Part shown: in pieces, positions 28,767 through 40,100 of the stretch | How the letters are laid out: each line of letters starts with the position of its first letter | Position numbering within the stretch: the stretch's first letter is position 1 | From: Noviherbaspirillum humi | Lineage (GTDB): Bacteria; Pseudomonadota; Gammaproteobacteria; Burkholderiales; Burkholderiaceae_D | Length of the DNA: 64,000 bases | Reading direction: 5' to 3' | Assembly (NCBI RefSeq): GCF_900188095.1 | Contig: NZ_FZOT01000017.1 | Coordinates: 1 to 64,000 of the forward strand | Made by a program: the position numbers and the translations under genes | The notes under the pieces: model-generated | The model's database searches: none | What the model was told of the DNA's origin: nothing | What the model saw: only the letters and a program-made list of their open reading frames with translations

Positions 28767-29435
28767 ATGAACCAGCGCACAAGAATCAAGATTTGCGGGC
28801 TTTCTCGCCCGGAAGACATCTCGGCTGCCGTCGGGGCCGGTGCCGACGCCATCGGACTGGTTTTCTATCCCAAGAGCCCGCGCTTCATCGAACCGCAAGC
28901 CGCCGCGCGTCTGCTGGCGGCGTTGCCGCCTTACCTCGGCGTGGCGGGCCTGTTCGTCAATGCGTCGGAGCAAGAGGTGCTGGCCATCAGCGCCAAGGTG
29001 CCGTTGACGCAATTGCAATTCCACGGCGATGAAACCCCGCAGCAATGCGCAACGATTGCACAGGCCGCCATGCGGCCGTTCACCCGCGCGCTGCGGATCA
29101 CGGCGGATATGAGTGGCGCCGATTTGCTAGAATACGAGTCCGCATACCGCTTGTCTTCGCCGCTTTTTTCCGGCCTCATCCTCGATACTTTCGTGGACGG
29201 CTACGGTGGCGGTGGAAAGGTCTTCGATTGGTCCCTCATCCCAAAAGAGCTCGCGCCTCGGGTCGTTTTAAGTGGTGGCTTGAGCGTGCAAAACGTCGCT
29301 GAAGCGATCGCTTCGGTTCGTCCCTATGCCGTCGACGTCAGCAGCGGCGTCGAAGCATCCAGGGGCATCAAGGATCCGGCCCGGATACGCGATTTCATCG
29401 CCGCCGTGCGCCGGGCAGACCAGGCGGTCGTCTAG
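28767..29435 (+). CDS. trpF: Phosphoribosylanthranilate isomerase
   Basis: A 222-residue TIM-barrel enzyme of tryptophan synthesis. The catalytic Cys and Asp appear in [10 protein letters not shown] and [31 protein letters not shown] binds phosphate. It opens trpF-trpB-trpA, 33 bases before trpB, with no leader peptide or Trp-rich frame upstream. Confidence 0.96.
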   Translation: MNQRTRIKICGLSRPEDISAAVGAGADAIGLVFYPKSPRFIEPQAAARLLAALPPYLGVAGLFVNASEQEVLAISAKVPLTQLQFHGDETPQQCATIAQAAMRPFTRALRITADMSGADLLEYESAYRLSSPLFSGLILDTFVDGYGGGGKVFDWSLIPKELAPRVVLSGGLSVQNVAEAIASVRPYAVDVSSGVEASRGIKDPARIRDFIAAVRRADQAVV

Positions 29436-29467
29436 CACTGCCAAGCACCAGACAGAAAAGATCCATC

Positions 29468-30736
29468 ATGAAAGAACTCGATCCCGTTGCGGCATTCGCC
29501 GAGCGCCAGGCCGCGCCCACTGCCGCCATCCACCAGACTGCGAACTACAATCTGCCGGACGCGAGGGGGCATTTCGGCCCCTACGGCGGCACCTTCGTCT
29601 CCGAGACCCTGACGCATGCGCTGACCGAACTGAAGGAAGCCTATGCGCATTTCAGCAAGGATCCGGAATTCCTCGCCGAATTTCACAACGAACTGAAGCA
29701 TTTCGTCGGTCGCCCCAGCCCGATTTACCATGCAAAGCGCTGGTCCGAGATGGCCGGCGGCGCGCAGATCTATTTCAAGCGCGAAGACCTGAACCATACC
29801 GGCGCCCACAAGATCAACAATGTCATCGGCCAGGCGCTGCTGGCCAAGCGCATGGGCAAGCCGCGCGTCATCGCCGAGACCGGCGCCGGCCAGCATGGCG
29901 TGGCCACGGCGACCATCTGCGCCCGCTTCGGCCTGGAATGCGTGGTCTACATGGGCAGCGAGGATACCAAGCGCCAGCTGCAGAACGTGTACCGCATGGA
30001 ACTGCTGGGCGCCCGCGTGGTGCCGGTGGAGTCCGGCTCCAAGACCCTGAAGGATGCGCTCAACGAAGCCATGCGCGACTGGGTCACCAATGTCGAGAAC
30101 ACCTTCTACATCATCGGCACCGTCGCCGGCCCGCATCCCTACCCGATGATGGTGCGGGACTTCCAGTCGGTGATCGGCCAGGAGTGCCTGGAGCAGATGC
30201 CTGAGCTGACCGGCCGCCAGCCGGATTACGTGCTGGCCTGCATCGGCGGCGGTTCGAATGCGATGGGCATTTTCCACCCCTACATCAACTATCCTGAGGT
30301 GCGGCTGGTCGGCGTCGAGGCGGCCGGGGAAGGGCTGGATAGCGGCAAGCATTCCGCCTCGCTGACCGCCGGCTCGCCGGGCGTGCTGCACGGAAATCGC
30401 ACTTATCTCCTGCAGGACCAGAACGGGCAGATCATCGAGACGCATTCAGTCTCGGCCGGCCTTGATTATCCTGGGGTCGGCCCGGAACATGCCTGGCTGA
30501 AGGATTCGCGCCGGGCGGAGTATGTGTCGGTCACGGACGACGAAGCGCTGGAAGCCTTCCACAACTGCTGCCGCATCGAGGGCATCATCCCGGCGCTGGA
30601 GTCCAGCCATGCGATCGCCCACGCGGTCAAGCTGGCGGCCACGCTGCCGAAGGACAAGACCATCCTCGTCAATCTTTCTGGCCGGGGTGACAAGGATATG
30701 CATACCGTCGCCGAGCGCATGAAGCGCAAGATCTGA
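29468..30736 (+). CDS. trpB: Tryptophan synthase beta subunit
   Basis: A 422-residue PLP enzyme condensing indole with serine. PLP Lys in HTGAHKINN, plus [12 protein letters not shown] at the start, [14 protein letters not shown], and the phosphate loop [10 protein letters not shown]. Slightly longer than usual because of a 25-residue N-terminal extension. It pairs with TrpA downstream. Confidence 0.97.
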   Translation: MKELDPVAAFAERQAAPTAAIHQTANYNLPDARGHFGPYGGTFVSETLTHALTELKEAYAHFSKDPEFLAEFHNELKHFVGRPSPIYHAKRWSEMAGGAQIYFKREDLNHTGAHKINNVIGQALLAKRMGKPRVIAETGAGQHGVATATICARFGLECVVYMGSEDTKRQLQNVYRMELLGARVVPVESGSKTLKDALNEAMRDWVTNVENTFYIIGTVAGPHPYPMMVRDFQSVIGQECLEQMPELTGRQPDYVLACIGGGSNAMGIFHPYINYPEVRLVGVEAAGEGLDSGKHSASLTAGSPGVLHGNRTYLLQDQNGQIIETHSVSAGLDYPGVGPEHAWLKDSRRAEYVSVTDDEALEAFHNCCRIEGIIPALESSHAIAHAVKLAATLPKDKTILVNLSGRGDKDMHTVAERMKRKI

Positions 30737-30831
30737 ATCCGACCGACGGCTCCGACCCTTGCTGAAAGGCGGGCGGAGCCGCGATGAACCACAGCTTCTG
30801 CGCTCCTGCGCGCCATCATTCGAACAAAACC

Positions 30832-31644
30832 ATGTCACGTATTCAGCCCACTCTCTCCAAGCTCGCCGAGCAGCGCCGCAAAGGCCTGATCCCATTCATC
30901 ACCGCCGGCGATCCCGCCCCGGACCTTACCGTTTCCCTCATGCATGCGCTGGTCGAGGGCGGCGCCGACATCATCGAACTCGGGGTGCCTTTTTCCGATC
31001 CCATGGCGGATGGGCCGGTGATCCAGCGCGCTTCCGAACGAGCGCTCGTCAACGGTGTCGGAATGAAGCAGGTGCTGGGTTTCGTGCGTGAGTTCCGCCA
31101 ACGCGATAACGCCACGCCGGTGGTGCTCATGGGTTATGCCAATCCGATCGAGCACATGGGCCAGCAAGCTTTTATCGCCGCCGCTGCCGAGGCTGGCGTC
31201 GACGGCGTGCTGGTGGTGGACTATCCGCCGGAGGAATGCGAGGACTTCGCTGCCGCGCTCAAGGCGAGCGGCATGGACATCATCTTCCTGCTGGCCCCGA
31301 CCTCAACCGACGAGCGCATCGAGCAGGTCGGAAAAATTGCCAGCGGCTATGTGTATTACGTCTCGCTCAAGGGGGTGACCGGTTCCGGCCACCTCGATCT
31401 GGAAGCAGTCGGCAGCATGATCCCGCGCATCCGGCGGCATGTGAACGTGCCGGTCGGCGTAGGCTTCGGCATTCGCGACGCGGCCACGGCCAAGGCGATT
31501 GCCTCGGTGTCGGATGCCGTGGTCATCGGCAGCCGCATCATCCAGGAACTGGAGAACACGCCGCGGGATCAGGCGGCGCAGGCGGTAAAGACTTTCATTG
31601 GAGGCATTCGCACCGCGCTTGACGAGGAAGTCGTCGCGGCTTGA
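30832..31644 (+). CDS. trpA: Tryptophan synthase alpha subunit
   Basis: A 270-residue TIM barrel that releases indole from indoleglycerol phosphate. Catalytic Glu in [19 protein letters not shown] and Asp in VVDYPPEE; phosphate loop in VGFGIRD. The start at 30832 ([11 protein letters not shown]) matches the family; an in-frame ATG at 30784 would add 16 residues with no homology. The gap to trpB is 95 bases with no extra gene. Confidence 0.96.
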   Translation: MSRIQPTLSKLAEQRRKGLIPFITAGDPAPDLTVSLMHALVEGGADIIELGVPFSDPMADGPVIQRASERALVNGVGMKQVLGFVREFRQRDNATPVVLMGYANPIEHMGQQAFIAAAAEAGVDGVLVVDYPPEECEDFAAALKASGMDIIFLLAPTSTDERIEQVGKIASGYVYYVSLKGVTGSGHLDLEAVGSMIPRIRRHVNVPVGVGFGIRDAATAKAIASVSDAVVIGSRIIQELENTPRDQAAQAVKTFIGGIRTALDEEVVAA

Positions 31645-31725
31645 TGCCAGCGGGCAATAGAGGAGTTGGCGCGGGTTAACGGCAAAGGGTACAATCCGCA
31701 GGCAAAAAACTGAAACGAGGTATCC

Positions 31726-32598
31726 ATGAGTTGGCTTGAAAAACTGTTACCCCCGCGCATCCAGCGCACCGGATCGTCCAATCGCAAATCCGTGCCGGAA
31801 GGCCTGTGGGTCAAGTGCCCGTCATGCGAAGCGGTGCTGTACCGCACCGACCTCGAATCCAACATCCATGTCTGCCCGAAATGCGATCACCACATGCGCA
31901 TTCGCGCCCGCGAGCGCCTCGACGCGCTGCTGGACGCAGGCGGCCGCTATGAGATCGGCCAAGAAGCCTTGCCGGTCGATTCACTGAAATTCAAGGACAG
32001 CAAGAAATACCCGGACCGCCTGAAGGATGCAATGGAAGGCACCGGCGAGACCGATGCGCTGGTGGTCATGGGCGGCGCCATCATGACCCTGCCGGTGGTG
32101 GTGGCCTGCTTCGAATTCGAGTTCATGGGCGGCTCCATGGGTTCGGTGGTCGGCGAGCGCTTCGTGCGCGGCGCGCAGGCCGCGCTGGAGCAGAAGGTGC
32201 CGTTCATCTGCATCACCGCCACCGGCGGCGCGCGCATGCAGGAAGGCCTGCTGTCGCTGATGCAGATGGCGAAGACCACCGCCATGCTGACCAAGCTGTC
32301 GGAAAAGAAGCTGCCCTTCATCTCGGTGCTGACCGATCCGACCATGGGCGGCGTGTCGGCCTCTTTCGCCTTCATGGGCGACGTGGTGATCGCCGAACCG
32401 AAGGCGCTGATCGGCTTCGCCGGTCCGCGCGTGATCGAAAACACCGTGCGGGAAAAGCTGCCGGAAGGTTTCCAGCGTGCCGAGTTCCTGGTGCAGAAGG
32501 GTGCCGTCGACATGATCGTCGACCGGCGCAAGATGCGCGAGGAGATCGCCCGCCTGCTGGCGCTGCTGCAAAACCAGCCGGCGGAAGTCCTGGCCTGA
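31726..32598 (+). CDS. accD: Acetyl-CoA carboxylase carboxyltransferase beta subunit
   Basis: A 290-residue subunit that, with AccA, transfers carboxyl from biotin to acetyl-CoA for fatty acid synthesis. An N-terminal four-Cys zinc ribbon is present (CPSCEAVLY and CPKCDHH, residues about 27-50), then crotonase-type core [12 protein letters not shown] and [15 protein letters not shown] terminator follows at 32618, ending the trpFBA-accD unit. Confidence 0.97.
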   Translation: MSWLEKLLPPRIQRTGSSNRKSVPEGLWVKCPSCEAVLYRTDLESNIHVCPKCDHHMRIRARERLDALLDAGGRYEIGQEALPVDSLKFKDSKKYPDRLKDAMEGTGETDALVVMGGAIMTLPVVVACFEFEFMGGSMGSVVGERFVRGAQAALEQKVPFICITATGGARMQEGLLSLMQMAKTTAMLTKLSEKKLPFISVLTDPTMGGVSASFAFMGDVVIAEPKALIGFAGPRVIENTVREKLPEGFQRAEFLVQKGAVDMIVDRRKMREEIARLLALLQNQPAEVLA

Positions 32599-32617
32599 TA
32601 CGCGGACGCACCGACGC

Positions 32618-32653
32618 AGCCCGGACTGAGATTCAGCCGGGCTTTTTTCATTT
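32618..32653 (+). terminator. Terminator after accD
   Basis: Seven-base stem AGCCCGG/CCGGGCT with a 12-base loop, directly followed by a T run. Confidence 0.88.
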
Positions 32654-32692
32654 TCAGCCGCTGCTTGAGCGGCATTCGACAAGCGATACATC

Positions 32693-33994
32693 ATGACGAC
32701 ATCCGCCCGCAGCCTGAGTGAATGGCTGGCCCACCTGGAAACCCTGCATCCGAAGGCGATCGAACTCGGACTGGAGCGGGTGAGGGCAGTGAAGGACCGC
32801 CTCGGCATCCGGTTCGACTGTCCCGTGATCACCGTCGGCGGCACCAACGGCAAGGGATCCACCTGCGCCATGCTGGAGAGCATCCTGCTGCAAGCCGGCT
32901 ATCGCGTCGGGCTCTATACCTCTCCGCACCTGATTGACTTCAACGAGCGCGCCAGGCTGGATGGCGAGCCGGTGGATGACGCCGCGCTGGTCGCCCAATT
33001 CGAAGCGGTGGAGGCAGCGCGGGGCGAGGTGTCGCTGACCTATTTCGAATTCACCACCCTGGCCATCCTGCGCCTGTTTGCGCAGTCGGGCCGCGACGCG
33101 GTGATCCTGGAAGTCGGCCTCGGCGGCCGGCTGGATGCGGTCAATATCATCGATGCCGATGTCGCCATCGTCACCAGCGTCGATCTCGATCACATGGATT
33201 ATCTCGGCGATACCCGGGAAAAGATCGGTTTCGAGAAGGCCGGCATCTTTCGCCCGGGCAGAACCGCGATCTGCGGCGACCCGGTGCCGCCGTCCACCCT
33301 GGTGCAGCATGCCGAGGCCATTAGCGCCGATCTCTGGCTGTTCGGGCGCGACTTCAATTATTCCGGCGACAAGCAGCAATGGAACTACGGCGGCCGCAGC
33401 CAGCGCCGCAATTCCCTCGGGTATCCCGCCTTGCGCGGCGCAAACCAGTTGCTCAATGCCTGCGCTGCGCTGGCCGCGCTCGAAGCGCTGCGCGACCGCC
33501 TGCCGATAGGCGCCCAGGAAGTTCGCAACGGCCTCGTGCTGGTGGACCTGCCGGGACGCTTCCAGGTGCTGCCGGGCCGGCCGGCCGTCATCCTGGATGT
33601 GGCGCACAACCCGCATGCGGCGGCGACCCTGGCGCAGAACATCGACAACATGGGCTTCTATCCCTATACCTATGCGGTATTCGGCGCCATGCAGGACAAG
33701 GACATTTCCGGCGTCATCGCCCAGATGAAGGACAGGGTGGACCACTGGTGCCTGACCGACCTGCCCTTGCCGCGCGCCGCCAGTGCTGAATCGATCCGCG
33801 CGCAACTCCAGGCGGCGGGCGTGGTTGCCAGCGATACCCAAGGCAGTGAAAAGTCGATAACAACCTTTTCTTCCCCGGCTGACGCCTATGCGAATGCACT
33901 GAGCCGTGCTGGAGAGAATGATAGAATTGCGGTTTTCGGATCTTTCCTGACGGTAGCCGGTGTCATGCAAGCCCGCAGATCCGGCCAATCCTGA
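32693..33994 (+). CDS. folC: Dihydrofolate synthase / folylpolyglutamate synthase
   Basis: A 433-residue Mur-ligase-type enzyme adding glutamate to dihydropteroate and folates. P-loop VGGTNGKGSTCAMLE near residue 46, SPHLIDFNER, VGLGGRLDAVN, and the C-terminal domain DVAHNPHAA. It stands between accD and the SPOR protein (15 bases), as in many Betaproteobacteria. Confidence 0.96.
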   Translation: MTTSARSLSEWLAHLETLHPKAIELGLERVRAVKDRLGIRFDCPVITVGGTNGKGSTCAMLESILLQAGYRVGLYTSPHLIDFNERARLDGEPVDDAALVAQFEAVEAARGEVSLTYFEFTTLAILRLFAQSGRDAVILEVGLGGRLDAVNIIDADVAIVTSVDLDHMDYLGDTREKIGFEKAGIFRPGRTAICGDPVPPSTLVQHAEAISADLWLFGRDFNYSGDKQQWNYGGRSQRRNSLGYPALRGANQLLNACAALAALEALRDRLPIGAQEVRNGLVLVDLPGRFQVLPGRPAVILDVAHNPHAAATLAQNIDNMGFYPYTYAVFGAMQDKDISGVIAQMKDRVDHWCLTDLPLPRAASAESIRAQLQAAGVVASDTQGSEKSITTFSSPADAYANALSRAGENDRIAVFGSFLTVAGVMQARRSGQS

Positions 33995-34009
33995 AGACTC
34001 CCTTACCGC

Positions 34010-34975
34010 ATGAGCTTGTTATCGTTTCTCCGCAAGAACAAGCAGGAAGCCGCTTCCACAGAAAGCAAGTATGTCTCGCGCAGCGAGGCGGCTTCCGCCA
34101 CACCCAACCGCAGCCGTTCCCGCCGCAAGTCCAGCGATAAGTCCGACGCACCGCTCGATCCGGTTCTGCCGGAGAAGAAGCGGGCGCGGCGGCGACTGAT
34201 CGGCGCGGTGGCGCTGGTGCTGGCCGCCATCATCGGCCTGCCGATGATTCTCGATTCCGAACCGAAGCCGCTGTCGGACGACATCGCGGTACAGATTCCC
34301 TCCAAAGACAAGCCCGCTGCACAGCCGGCGCCGCAGCCGAAATCGTCCTCGCCGACGACTTCCCAAGCCGATGTGTCCAGCACCGTGCCGCAGACGGCAG
34401 CGCTGGATCCAAAGGAAGAAGTGGTGGAGCCGCCATCAATGCCGCCGGTTGCGGCATCCAAGCAGGCATCGCCGTCGCCAGCCAAGTCCGCCGAGCCGCA
34501 TGCTGCGAGCGAAAAGACCAAGGCAGCCGCCAAGCCGGCAGACGAGCCGGAAAAGCATGCCGAACATGCTGCCAAGCCGGCAACAGTCGCCAAGCCTGAA
34601 TCCGCCGTTGCGGCAAAATCCGGCGATGTCGCCAAATCAAGCATCGATGCCAATGCAAAAAAGGCCGAAAAACCGCAGGATTCCGCACGCGCCGTGGCAC
34701 TTTTGGAGGGCAAGAACGATCCTAAGCATGCTACCGACAGGAAACCCGGGAATTTCGTGATCCAGGTAGCTGCATTGGCCTCCAGGGACAAGGCGAGCGA
34801 AGTGCAGGGCAAGCTGAAGGATGCCGGCATCAAGTCCTATACAGAGAAGGTCAGCACCGATGGCGGCGAGCGCATACGCGTGCGGGTCGGTCCATTCGGC
34901 AGCAAGGAAGAGGCAGACAAGGTCAAGCAGAAGCTCAACAAGCTTGGATTGAACGGCAGCCTGCTGCCGGCTTGA
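34010..34975 (+). CDS. SPOR-domain cell-envelope protein (DedD-like)
   Basis: A 321-residue bitopic protein: basic N-terminal cytoplasmic part (residues 1-63), one membrane helix (about 64-80, LIGAVALVLAAIIGLPMIL), a long Pro/Ala/Lys-rich periplasmic linker and a C-terminal SPOR domain (about 245-320, FVIQVAALASRDKASEVQ ... RVRVGPFGSKEEAD). SPOR binds glycan strands stripped of stem peptides at the septum, so a division role as in E. coli DedD is likely. It lies between folC and cvpA, as dedD does in E. coli. Confidence 0.88.
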   Translation: MSLLSFLRKNKQEAASTESKYVSRSEAASATPNRSRSRRKSSDKSDAPLDPVLPEKKRARRRLIGAVALVLAAIIGLPMILDSEPKPLSDDIAVQIPSKDKPAAQPAPQPKSSSPTTSQADVSSTVPQTAALDPKEEVVEPPSMPPVAASKQASPSPAKSAEPHAASEKTKAAAKPADEPEKHAEHAAKPATVAKPESAVAAKSGDVAKSSIDANAKKAEKPQDSARAVALLEGKNDPKHATDRKPGNFVIQVAALASRDKASEVQGKLKDAGIKSYTEKVSTDGGERIRVRVGPFGSKEEADKVKQKLNKLGLNGSLLPA

Positions 34976-34986
34976 TTTCCTGAACT

Positions 34987-35475
34987 GTGACGCTATTTGA
35001 TTATCTGGTTGTTTTCGTGCTGGCCGCGTCCGTCATCATCAGCACCCTGCGCGGATTGATCAAGGAAGTGGTGTCGCTGCTGGGATGGATCGTTTCTTTC
35101 ATCGTTGCCAACGCCTACAGCGAAGAACTGGGGGTGCTGCTGCCCACCATGATTCCCGGCGCCACCGTTCGCCTGATCGTAGCCTTCATCGCGCTTTTCA
35201 TCGGTGTACGCATCCTGATGGCGCTGCTCGGCGCGGCGCTGGAAGCTCTGGTCAAAGCCGCCGGCCTCAGTGTTGCTGACCGCGGGCTGGGTGGATTGTT
35301 CGGCCTTGCGCGCGGGCTGCTGCTGGTGCTGGCGGCAGTGCTGCTGTGCGGGATGACGGCCATTCCGCAGCAGGCTTTCTGGCGGGACGCCGTGCTGAGC
35401 CCGCTGGCGGAAACCGCCGCGCGCACCGTGATGCCTTTCCTGCCGGGCGATATCGCCCGGCATATAGAGTTTTGA
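34987..35475 (+). CDS. cvpA: CvpA family membrane protein
   Basis: A 162-residue protein with four membrane segments; family signature FDYLVVFVLAASVIISTLRGLIKEVVSLLGWI at the N-terminus. GTG start at 34987, 11 bases after the SPOR gene stop. CvpA is named from colicin V production and is often next to purF; its molecular role is unsettled. The order folC-dedD-cvpA-purF matches the E. coli arrangement. Confidence 0.93.
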   Translation: MTLFDYLVVFVLAASVIISTLRGLIKEVVSLLGWIVSFIVANAYSEELGVLLPTMIPGATVRLIVAFIALFIGVRILMALLGAALEALVKAAGLSVADRGLGGLFGLARGLLLVLAAVLLCGMTAIPQQAFWRDAVLSPLAETAARTVMPFLPGDIARHIEF

Positions 35476-35500
35476 ACTTGTTCTAGTCGAGGAGTCCACC

Positions 35501-37018
35501 ATGTGTGGCATTGTAGGCGTCGTTTCCCATAGCCCCGTCAACCAGCTCATCTATGATGCGCTGCTGCTGCTGCAGCATCGCGGCCAGGATGCGGCAGGCA
35601 TTGCAACCAACCACGGCAATACCTTCAGCATGTACAAGGCCAACGGCTTGGTGCGCGACGTGTTCCGTACCCGTAACATGCGCTCGCTGCCGGGAAATGC
35701 CGGCATCGGCCAGGTGCGCTATCCGACCGCCGGCTCGTCCAGCGAGGAAGAAGCGCAACCGTTCTACGTCAATGCGCCATTCGGCATCATCCTCGCGCAC
35801 AACGGCAACCTGACCAACTGGGAACAGCTGAAGATCGAACTGTTCAAGAACGATCGCCGCCACATCAACACCGCCTCCGATTCCGAAGTGCTGCTGAACG
35901 TGCTGGCGCACGAGATCCAGCTGGCGACGACCGGCTACTCGCTCGACCCGTCGGCGCTGTTCAAGGCGGTTTCCGCCCTGCATCGCCGCGTGCGCGGTTC
36001 CTACGCCGTGGTCTCGCAGATCGCCGGCTACGGTCTGCTGGCCTTCCGCGACCCGTTCGGCATCCGCCCGCTGTGCATCGGCTTCAATGAAGGCGAAGCC
36101 GGTCCGGAGTACATCGTGGCCAGCGAATCGGTAGCCCTGGAAGGCCTGGGCTTCCGCTTCCTGCGCGACGTGATGCCGGGCGAAGCCATCTTCATCGACA
36201 TGGACGGCAACCTGTATAACCAGCAGTGCGCCGACAATCCGGTGCTCAATCCCTGCGCCTTCGAGTTCGTCTACCTCGCCCGCCCGGATTCGGTCATCGA
36301 CGGCGCCTCGGTCTACCATTCCCGCCTGAAGATGGGCGAATACCTGGCCGAAAAGATCCACCGCGAGATCAGCAGCGGCGCCATCGACGTGGTGATGCCG
36401 ATCCCCGACTCCTCCCGTCCGGCGGCGATGGAGCTGGCGCACAAGCTGAACCTCAACTACCGCGAAGGCTTCATCAAGAATCGCTACATCGGCCGTACCT
36501 TCATCATGCCCGGCCAGGCGCTGCGCAAGAAATCGGTGCGCCAGAAGCTCAATGCGATCGGTTCCGAGTTCAAGGACAAGAGTGTGCTGCTGGTGGACGA
36601 TTCCATCGTGCGCGGCACCACCAGCCGGGAGATCGTGCAGATGGCGCGCGAATCCGGCGCCAAGCGCGTGATCTTCGCTTCAGCGGCGCCGCCGGTGCAG
36701 TTCCCGAACGTCTACGGCATCGACATGCCGACCCGCGATGAATTGATTGCCCACGGCCGCAGCCAGGAGGAAGTCTGCCGCGAGATCACCGCCGACGCCC
36801 TGGTGTACCAGGACCTCGACGCGCTCAAACGTGCCATCTCCGACGTCAACCCGGCGCTTCGCAATTTCGAGGCTTCCTGCTTCGACGGTAATTACATCAC
36901 CGGTGACATATCCCGTGACTACCTCGATCGCCTGGAATATGCCCGCAATCATCCCAAGCAGCAGATTGAAGAGGGTACCAAGACTCAGCTCAACCTGAAT
37001 CTGGCGCGGGTCGATTAA
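35501..37018 (+). CDS. purF: Amidophosphoribosyltransferase
   Basis: A 505-residue enzyme committing PRPP to purine synthesis with glutamine nitrogen. The N-terminal nucleophile Cys is exposed after Met removal (MCGIVGVVSHSP); glutaminase motifs RYPTAG and AHNGNLTNW follow, and the PRPP-binding loop is SVLLVDDSIVRGTTSREIV near residue 365. Normal length. A strong terminator ends the folC-purF unit. Confidence 0.97.
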   Translation: MCGIVGVVSHSPVNQLIYDALLLLQHRGQDAAGIATNHGNTFSMYKANGLVRDVFRTRNMRSLPGNAGIGQVRYPTAGSSSEEEAQPFYVNAPFGIILAHNGNLTNWEQLKIELFKNDRRHINTASDSEVLLNVLAHEIQLATTGYSLDPSALFKAVSALHRRVRGSYAVVSQIAGYGLLAFRDPFGIRPLCIGFNEGEAGPEYIVASESVALEGLGFRFLRDVMPGEAIFIDMDGNLYNQQCADNPVLNPCAFEFVYLARPDSVIDGASVYHSRLKMGEYLAEKIHREISSGAIDVVMPIPDSSRPAAMELAHKLNLNYREGFIKNRYIGRTFIMPGQALRKKSVRQKLNAIGSEFKDKSVLLVDDSIVRGTTSREIVQMARESGAKRVIFASAAPPVQFPNVYGIDMPTRDELIAHGRSQEEVCREITADALVYQDLDALKRAISDVNPALRNFEASCFDGNYITGDISRDYLDRLEYARNHPKQQIEEGTKTQLNLNLARVD

Positions 37019-37056
37019 GGTCCGTCCAGCCGGCGGTTGTGCCGGCCTGCAAACAA

Positions 37057-37093
37057 AAACGCTTGCCGCGGTTTCCCGGGCAAGCGTTTTTTT
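37057..37093 (+). terminator. Terminator after purF
   Basis: An 11-base stem AAACGCTTGCC/GGCAAGCGTTT with a GC-rich loop followed by more T residues; because of the flanking A run it may also stop the convergent GGDEF-EAL transcript. Confidence 0.9.
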
Positions 37094-37121
37094 ATGGCTT
37101 TGCGCTGAGGTGCGACAGGCG

Positions 37122-40100
37122 TCAATGGCAGCGCAGCAGGTCGGCGAATTCGTGGGCAGGGAGCGGCTTGCTGAAGAAGTAGCCCTGCATTTCGTCGCAA
37201 TGATGGTCGCGCAAGAAGGCGACCTGTTCCTCCGTCTCCACGCCCTCGGCGATCACCTTCAGGTTCAGGCTGTGGCCGAGTTCGATCACCGTGCTGGTGA
37301 TGGCTGCATCGTCCGCATCGGTGGCGATGTCGCGTACGAAGGATTGGTCGATCTTCAGGTGATGCAGCGGGAAGCGCTTCAGATAGCTCAGGCTGGAGTA
37401 GCCGGTGCCGAAGTCATCGATGGACAATCGCACGCCCAGGCTCTCCAGCTCCTGCAGCTTGGAGACGAACACTTCGGCGCTGTTCATCACGATGCTCTCG
37501 GTCAGCTCCAGTTCCAGGTGTCTGGAAGCCAGGCCGACGCGGTCCAGGGTGCCGGCGACCGATTCCACCAGATCGTCCTGATTGAACTGGCGTGCCGACA
37601 GATTGACCGACACGCTGATCGGCGGCAGTCCCTCATCCTGCCAGGCGCGGTTCTGCTCGCAAGCGGTATTCAGCACCCAGTCGCCGATCGGCACGATCAG
37701 GCCGATTTCCTCGGCCATCGGAATGAAGCGGGTCGGCGGCACCATGCCCATCTCGGGATGATTCCATCGGATCAGCGCCTCGGCCCCGATGATGCGCCGC
37801 GTGCTGGCTTCCACCTTGGGCTGGTAGAACAGCTCGAACTCCTTGCGTTCCAGCGCGCGGCGCAAGGCGCTTTCGAGTTCCGCCCGTTCCATGGCGCGGA
37901 CGCTCATGTCGCGCGAGTAGAACTGGAAGGCATTGCCTTGTTCTTCCTTGGCGCGGTACATGGCGATGTCGGCATTGCGCAGCAGCGCATGGATGTCGCC
38001 GGCATCGTCCGGGAACAACGTGGCGCCGACGCTGACCGTCACATACAGCTCGTGCGGACCGATCAGGAAAGGTTCCGAAAATTCGCGAAAGATCTTGGAG
38101 GCGACCGCCACCACGTCATCCGGCTTGCGGATGTCGGTCAGCAGCAAAATGAACTCGTCGCCGCCCTGGCGCGCCACCGTGTCGCCATCGCGCACGCTGC
38201 GCTTGAGCCGTTCGGATGCCGTCACCAGCAGCGCATCGCCCACGGAGTGGCCGAAACTGTCGTTGACACTCTTGAAGCGGTCGAGGTCGATGAACAGCAC
38301 CGCCACCATCGAACGGCTGCGCCGCGCATGAGCGATGGCCTGGTTGATGCGGTCGGCCAGAAGATTGCGATTGGCCAGGCTGGTGAGCGAATCGTGGTCG
38401 GCGAGATACTCGATGCGCGCTTCGTACTCCTTGCGCGCGCTGACGTCGATGGCGATGCCATCGCAGCGAACTATCTTGCCGGTTTCATCCCGCACCGGAC
38501 GCGCCCGTTCCTCGATCCAGCGCAGCCCGCCATCCGGCCGGACGATGCGGTATTCGACGGTGATGCTCTGTTCCTTCTGCAGGCGCGAATGCGCCAGCCT
38601 GACCGCCTCGCGGTCGTCCTGATGCACCACTTCCAGCCACAGCTTCTTGTTCCGGTAAAAGGCTTCCGGCGGCAAGCCGTAAATATCCTCCACCACCGCG
38701 TTCAGATAAATGAAGCCGTTCGCGTTCATCGACCACACCACGTTGTCGATGGAACCGAGGATTCCCGACAACTTTTCCTGGGTGGCCCGCAGTTCGCGGT
38801 CGGCCTGTTCATGGGCTTCGCGGGCGCGCATGCTGCCGATGCCGAAGGCGATGTCGTGGGCGATCTCCTGCAGAACGCCGATCTGCTCGGCGTCGAAGGA
38901 ATCGCATTCCGCCTCGTAGATCGCCAGCATGCCGAAGCTGCTGACGCCATCGCGCAGGGGCAGGAAAATCGCGAGGTCATGATCCGGCCCGCCATGCGGC
39001 GTAGGGCCGTCGCGCCCGACATGGGTGACCAGCCAGGAGGTCAGCATGGGTGGAATCTCGCCCTCCGCCGCGGCATGGGTTCCGGCCGAAGCCACGCGGC
39101 GGATGTCGCCGCTCGCTTGATCGGCATAACCTATCCAGGCCATGCCGTAGCCGCCTTCGGCCACCATGGCTTCGCACACGCGACGCACGAGATCGGCTTC
39201 ATCATGCGCATGCACCATCGCATGGGTGCATGCCGCCATCACGGTTCGCGCCCGCAGGGTGCGGCGCAGCGCTTCCTGCGCCTGACGGCGCTCGTTCACC
39301 TCATTGCTCAGCTGCCGATGCTGGTGGCGAATTTCCCGCTGCAGCACCAGGTTTTCGTAGACCACGGCGAGCTGGGCGGCCACCGCCGCGGCGGACCTGG
39401 CGTCGATCTCGCTGAAGCCGGGTCCGCCCAGCTTGTCGCCGAGGCAGAGCCAGCCATGGAGGCGACCCCTGGTTTCCATCGGTACCGCGATCATGGTTAC
39501 CGGCGCATCGGGAGCAGGCTCATAGCGCATGGCGCGCTCCAGCAAGCCGCCATGGGCCAAGGTATCAGCCGCAGCGTGATCGAGGCCTCGGGCAACCTGC
39601 TGACGCAGCGCGCCATCGTCATCGGCAATGCCGATGACGGCGCTGCCGGCGCCGCAAATATCCTGAACCAGACGGCAGCCGAGTTGGAGCATGCGCTTGG
39701 CATCCCGTTCGGACGCAAGTTCGATGCAAAGCTCGATCAATGAAGCCAGCCGCAGGCTGACGCACTGCAGGCGGGACAGCGTTTCAATGAGTTCGCCGGT
39801 GGCGCGACGGGTCGCATGCTTCAGCGGAGCTTCGTCGATGTCGCCGCGGTGCGGGTCGAGTTGCTCCTGCTCGATATGGGATTCGCCGCAGGCGGTGGCC
39901 AGTTCGCACATCAATGCCTGCCGTACCGCCTGCAGTACCGTTTCCGGTTCGACCGGCTTGGGCAGTATCCATTGCACGCCACAGCGCGCAGCTGCCTGGC
40001 CGGCGCTATCGCGGCCTTGGGCGGAGGTGTAAAACATGACCGGCAGGTTGTTGTCGCCGCGCCGGCTTCGCAATTCATCGACGAAATCATCGATTTTCAT

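Noticed and set aside
37110-39743. 877-codon plus-strand frame opposite the GGDEF-EAL gene
   Set aside because: It is the antisense shadow of a high-GC gene: composition rich in His, Gln, Arg and Ala, no ribosome binding site, no family, while the minus strand carries intact REC, GGDEF and EAL motifs.
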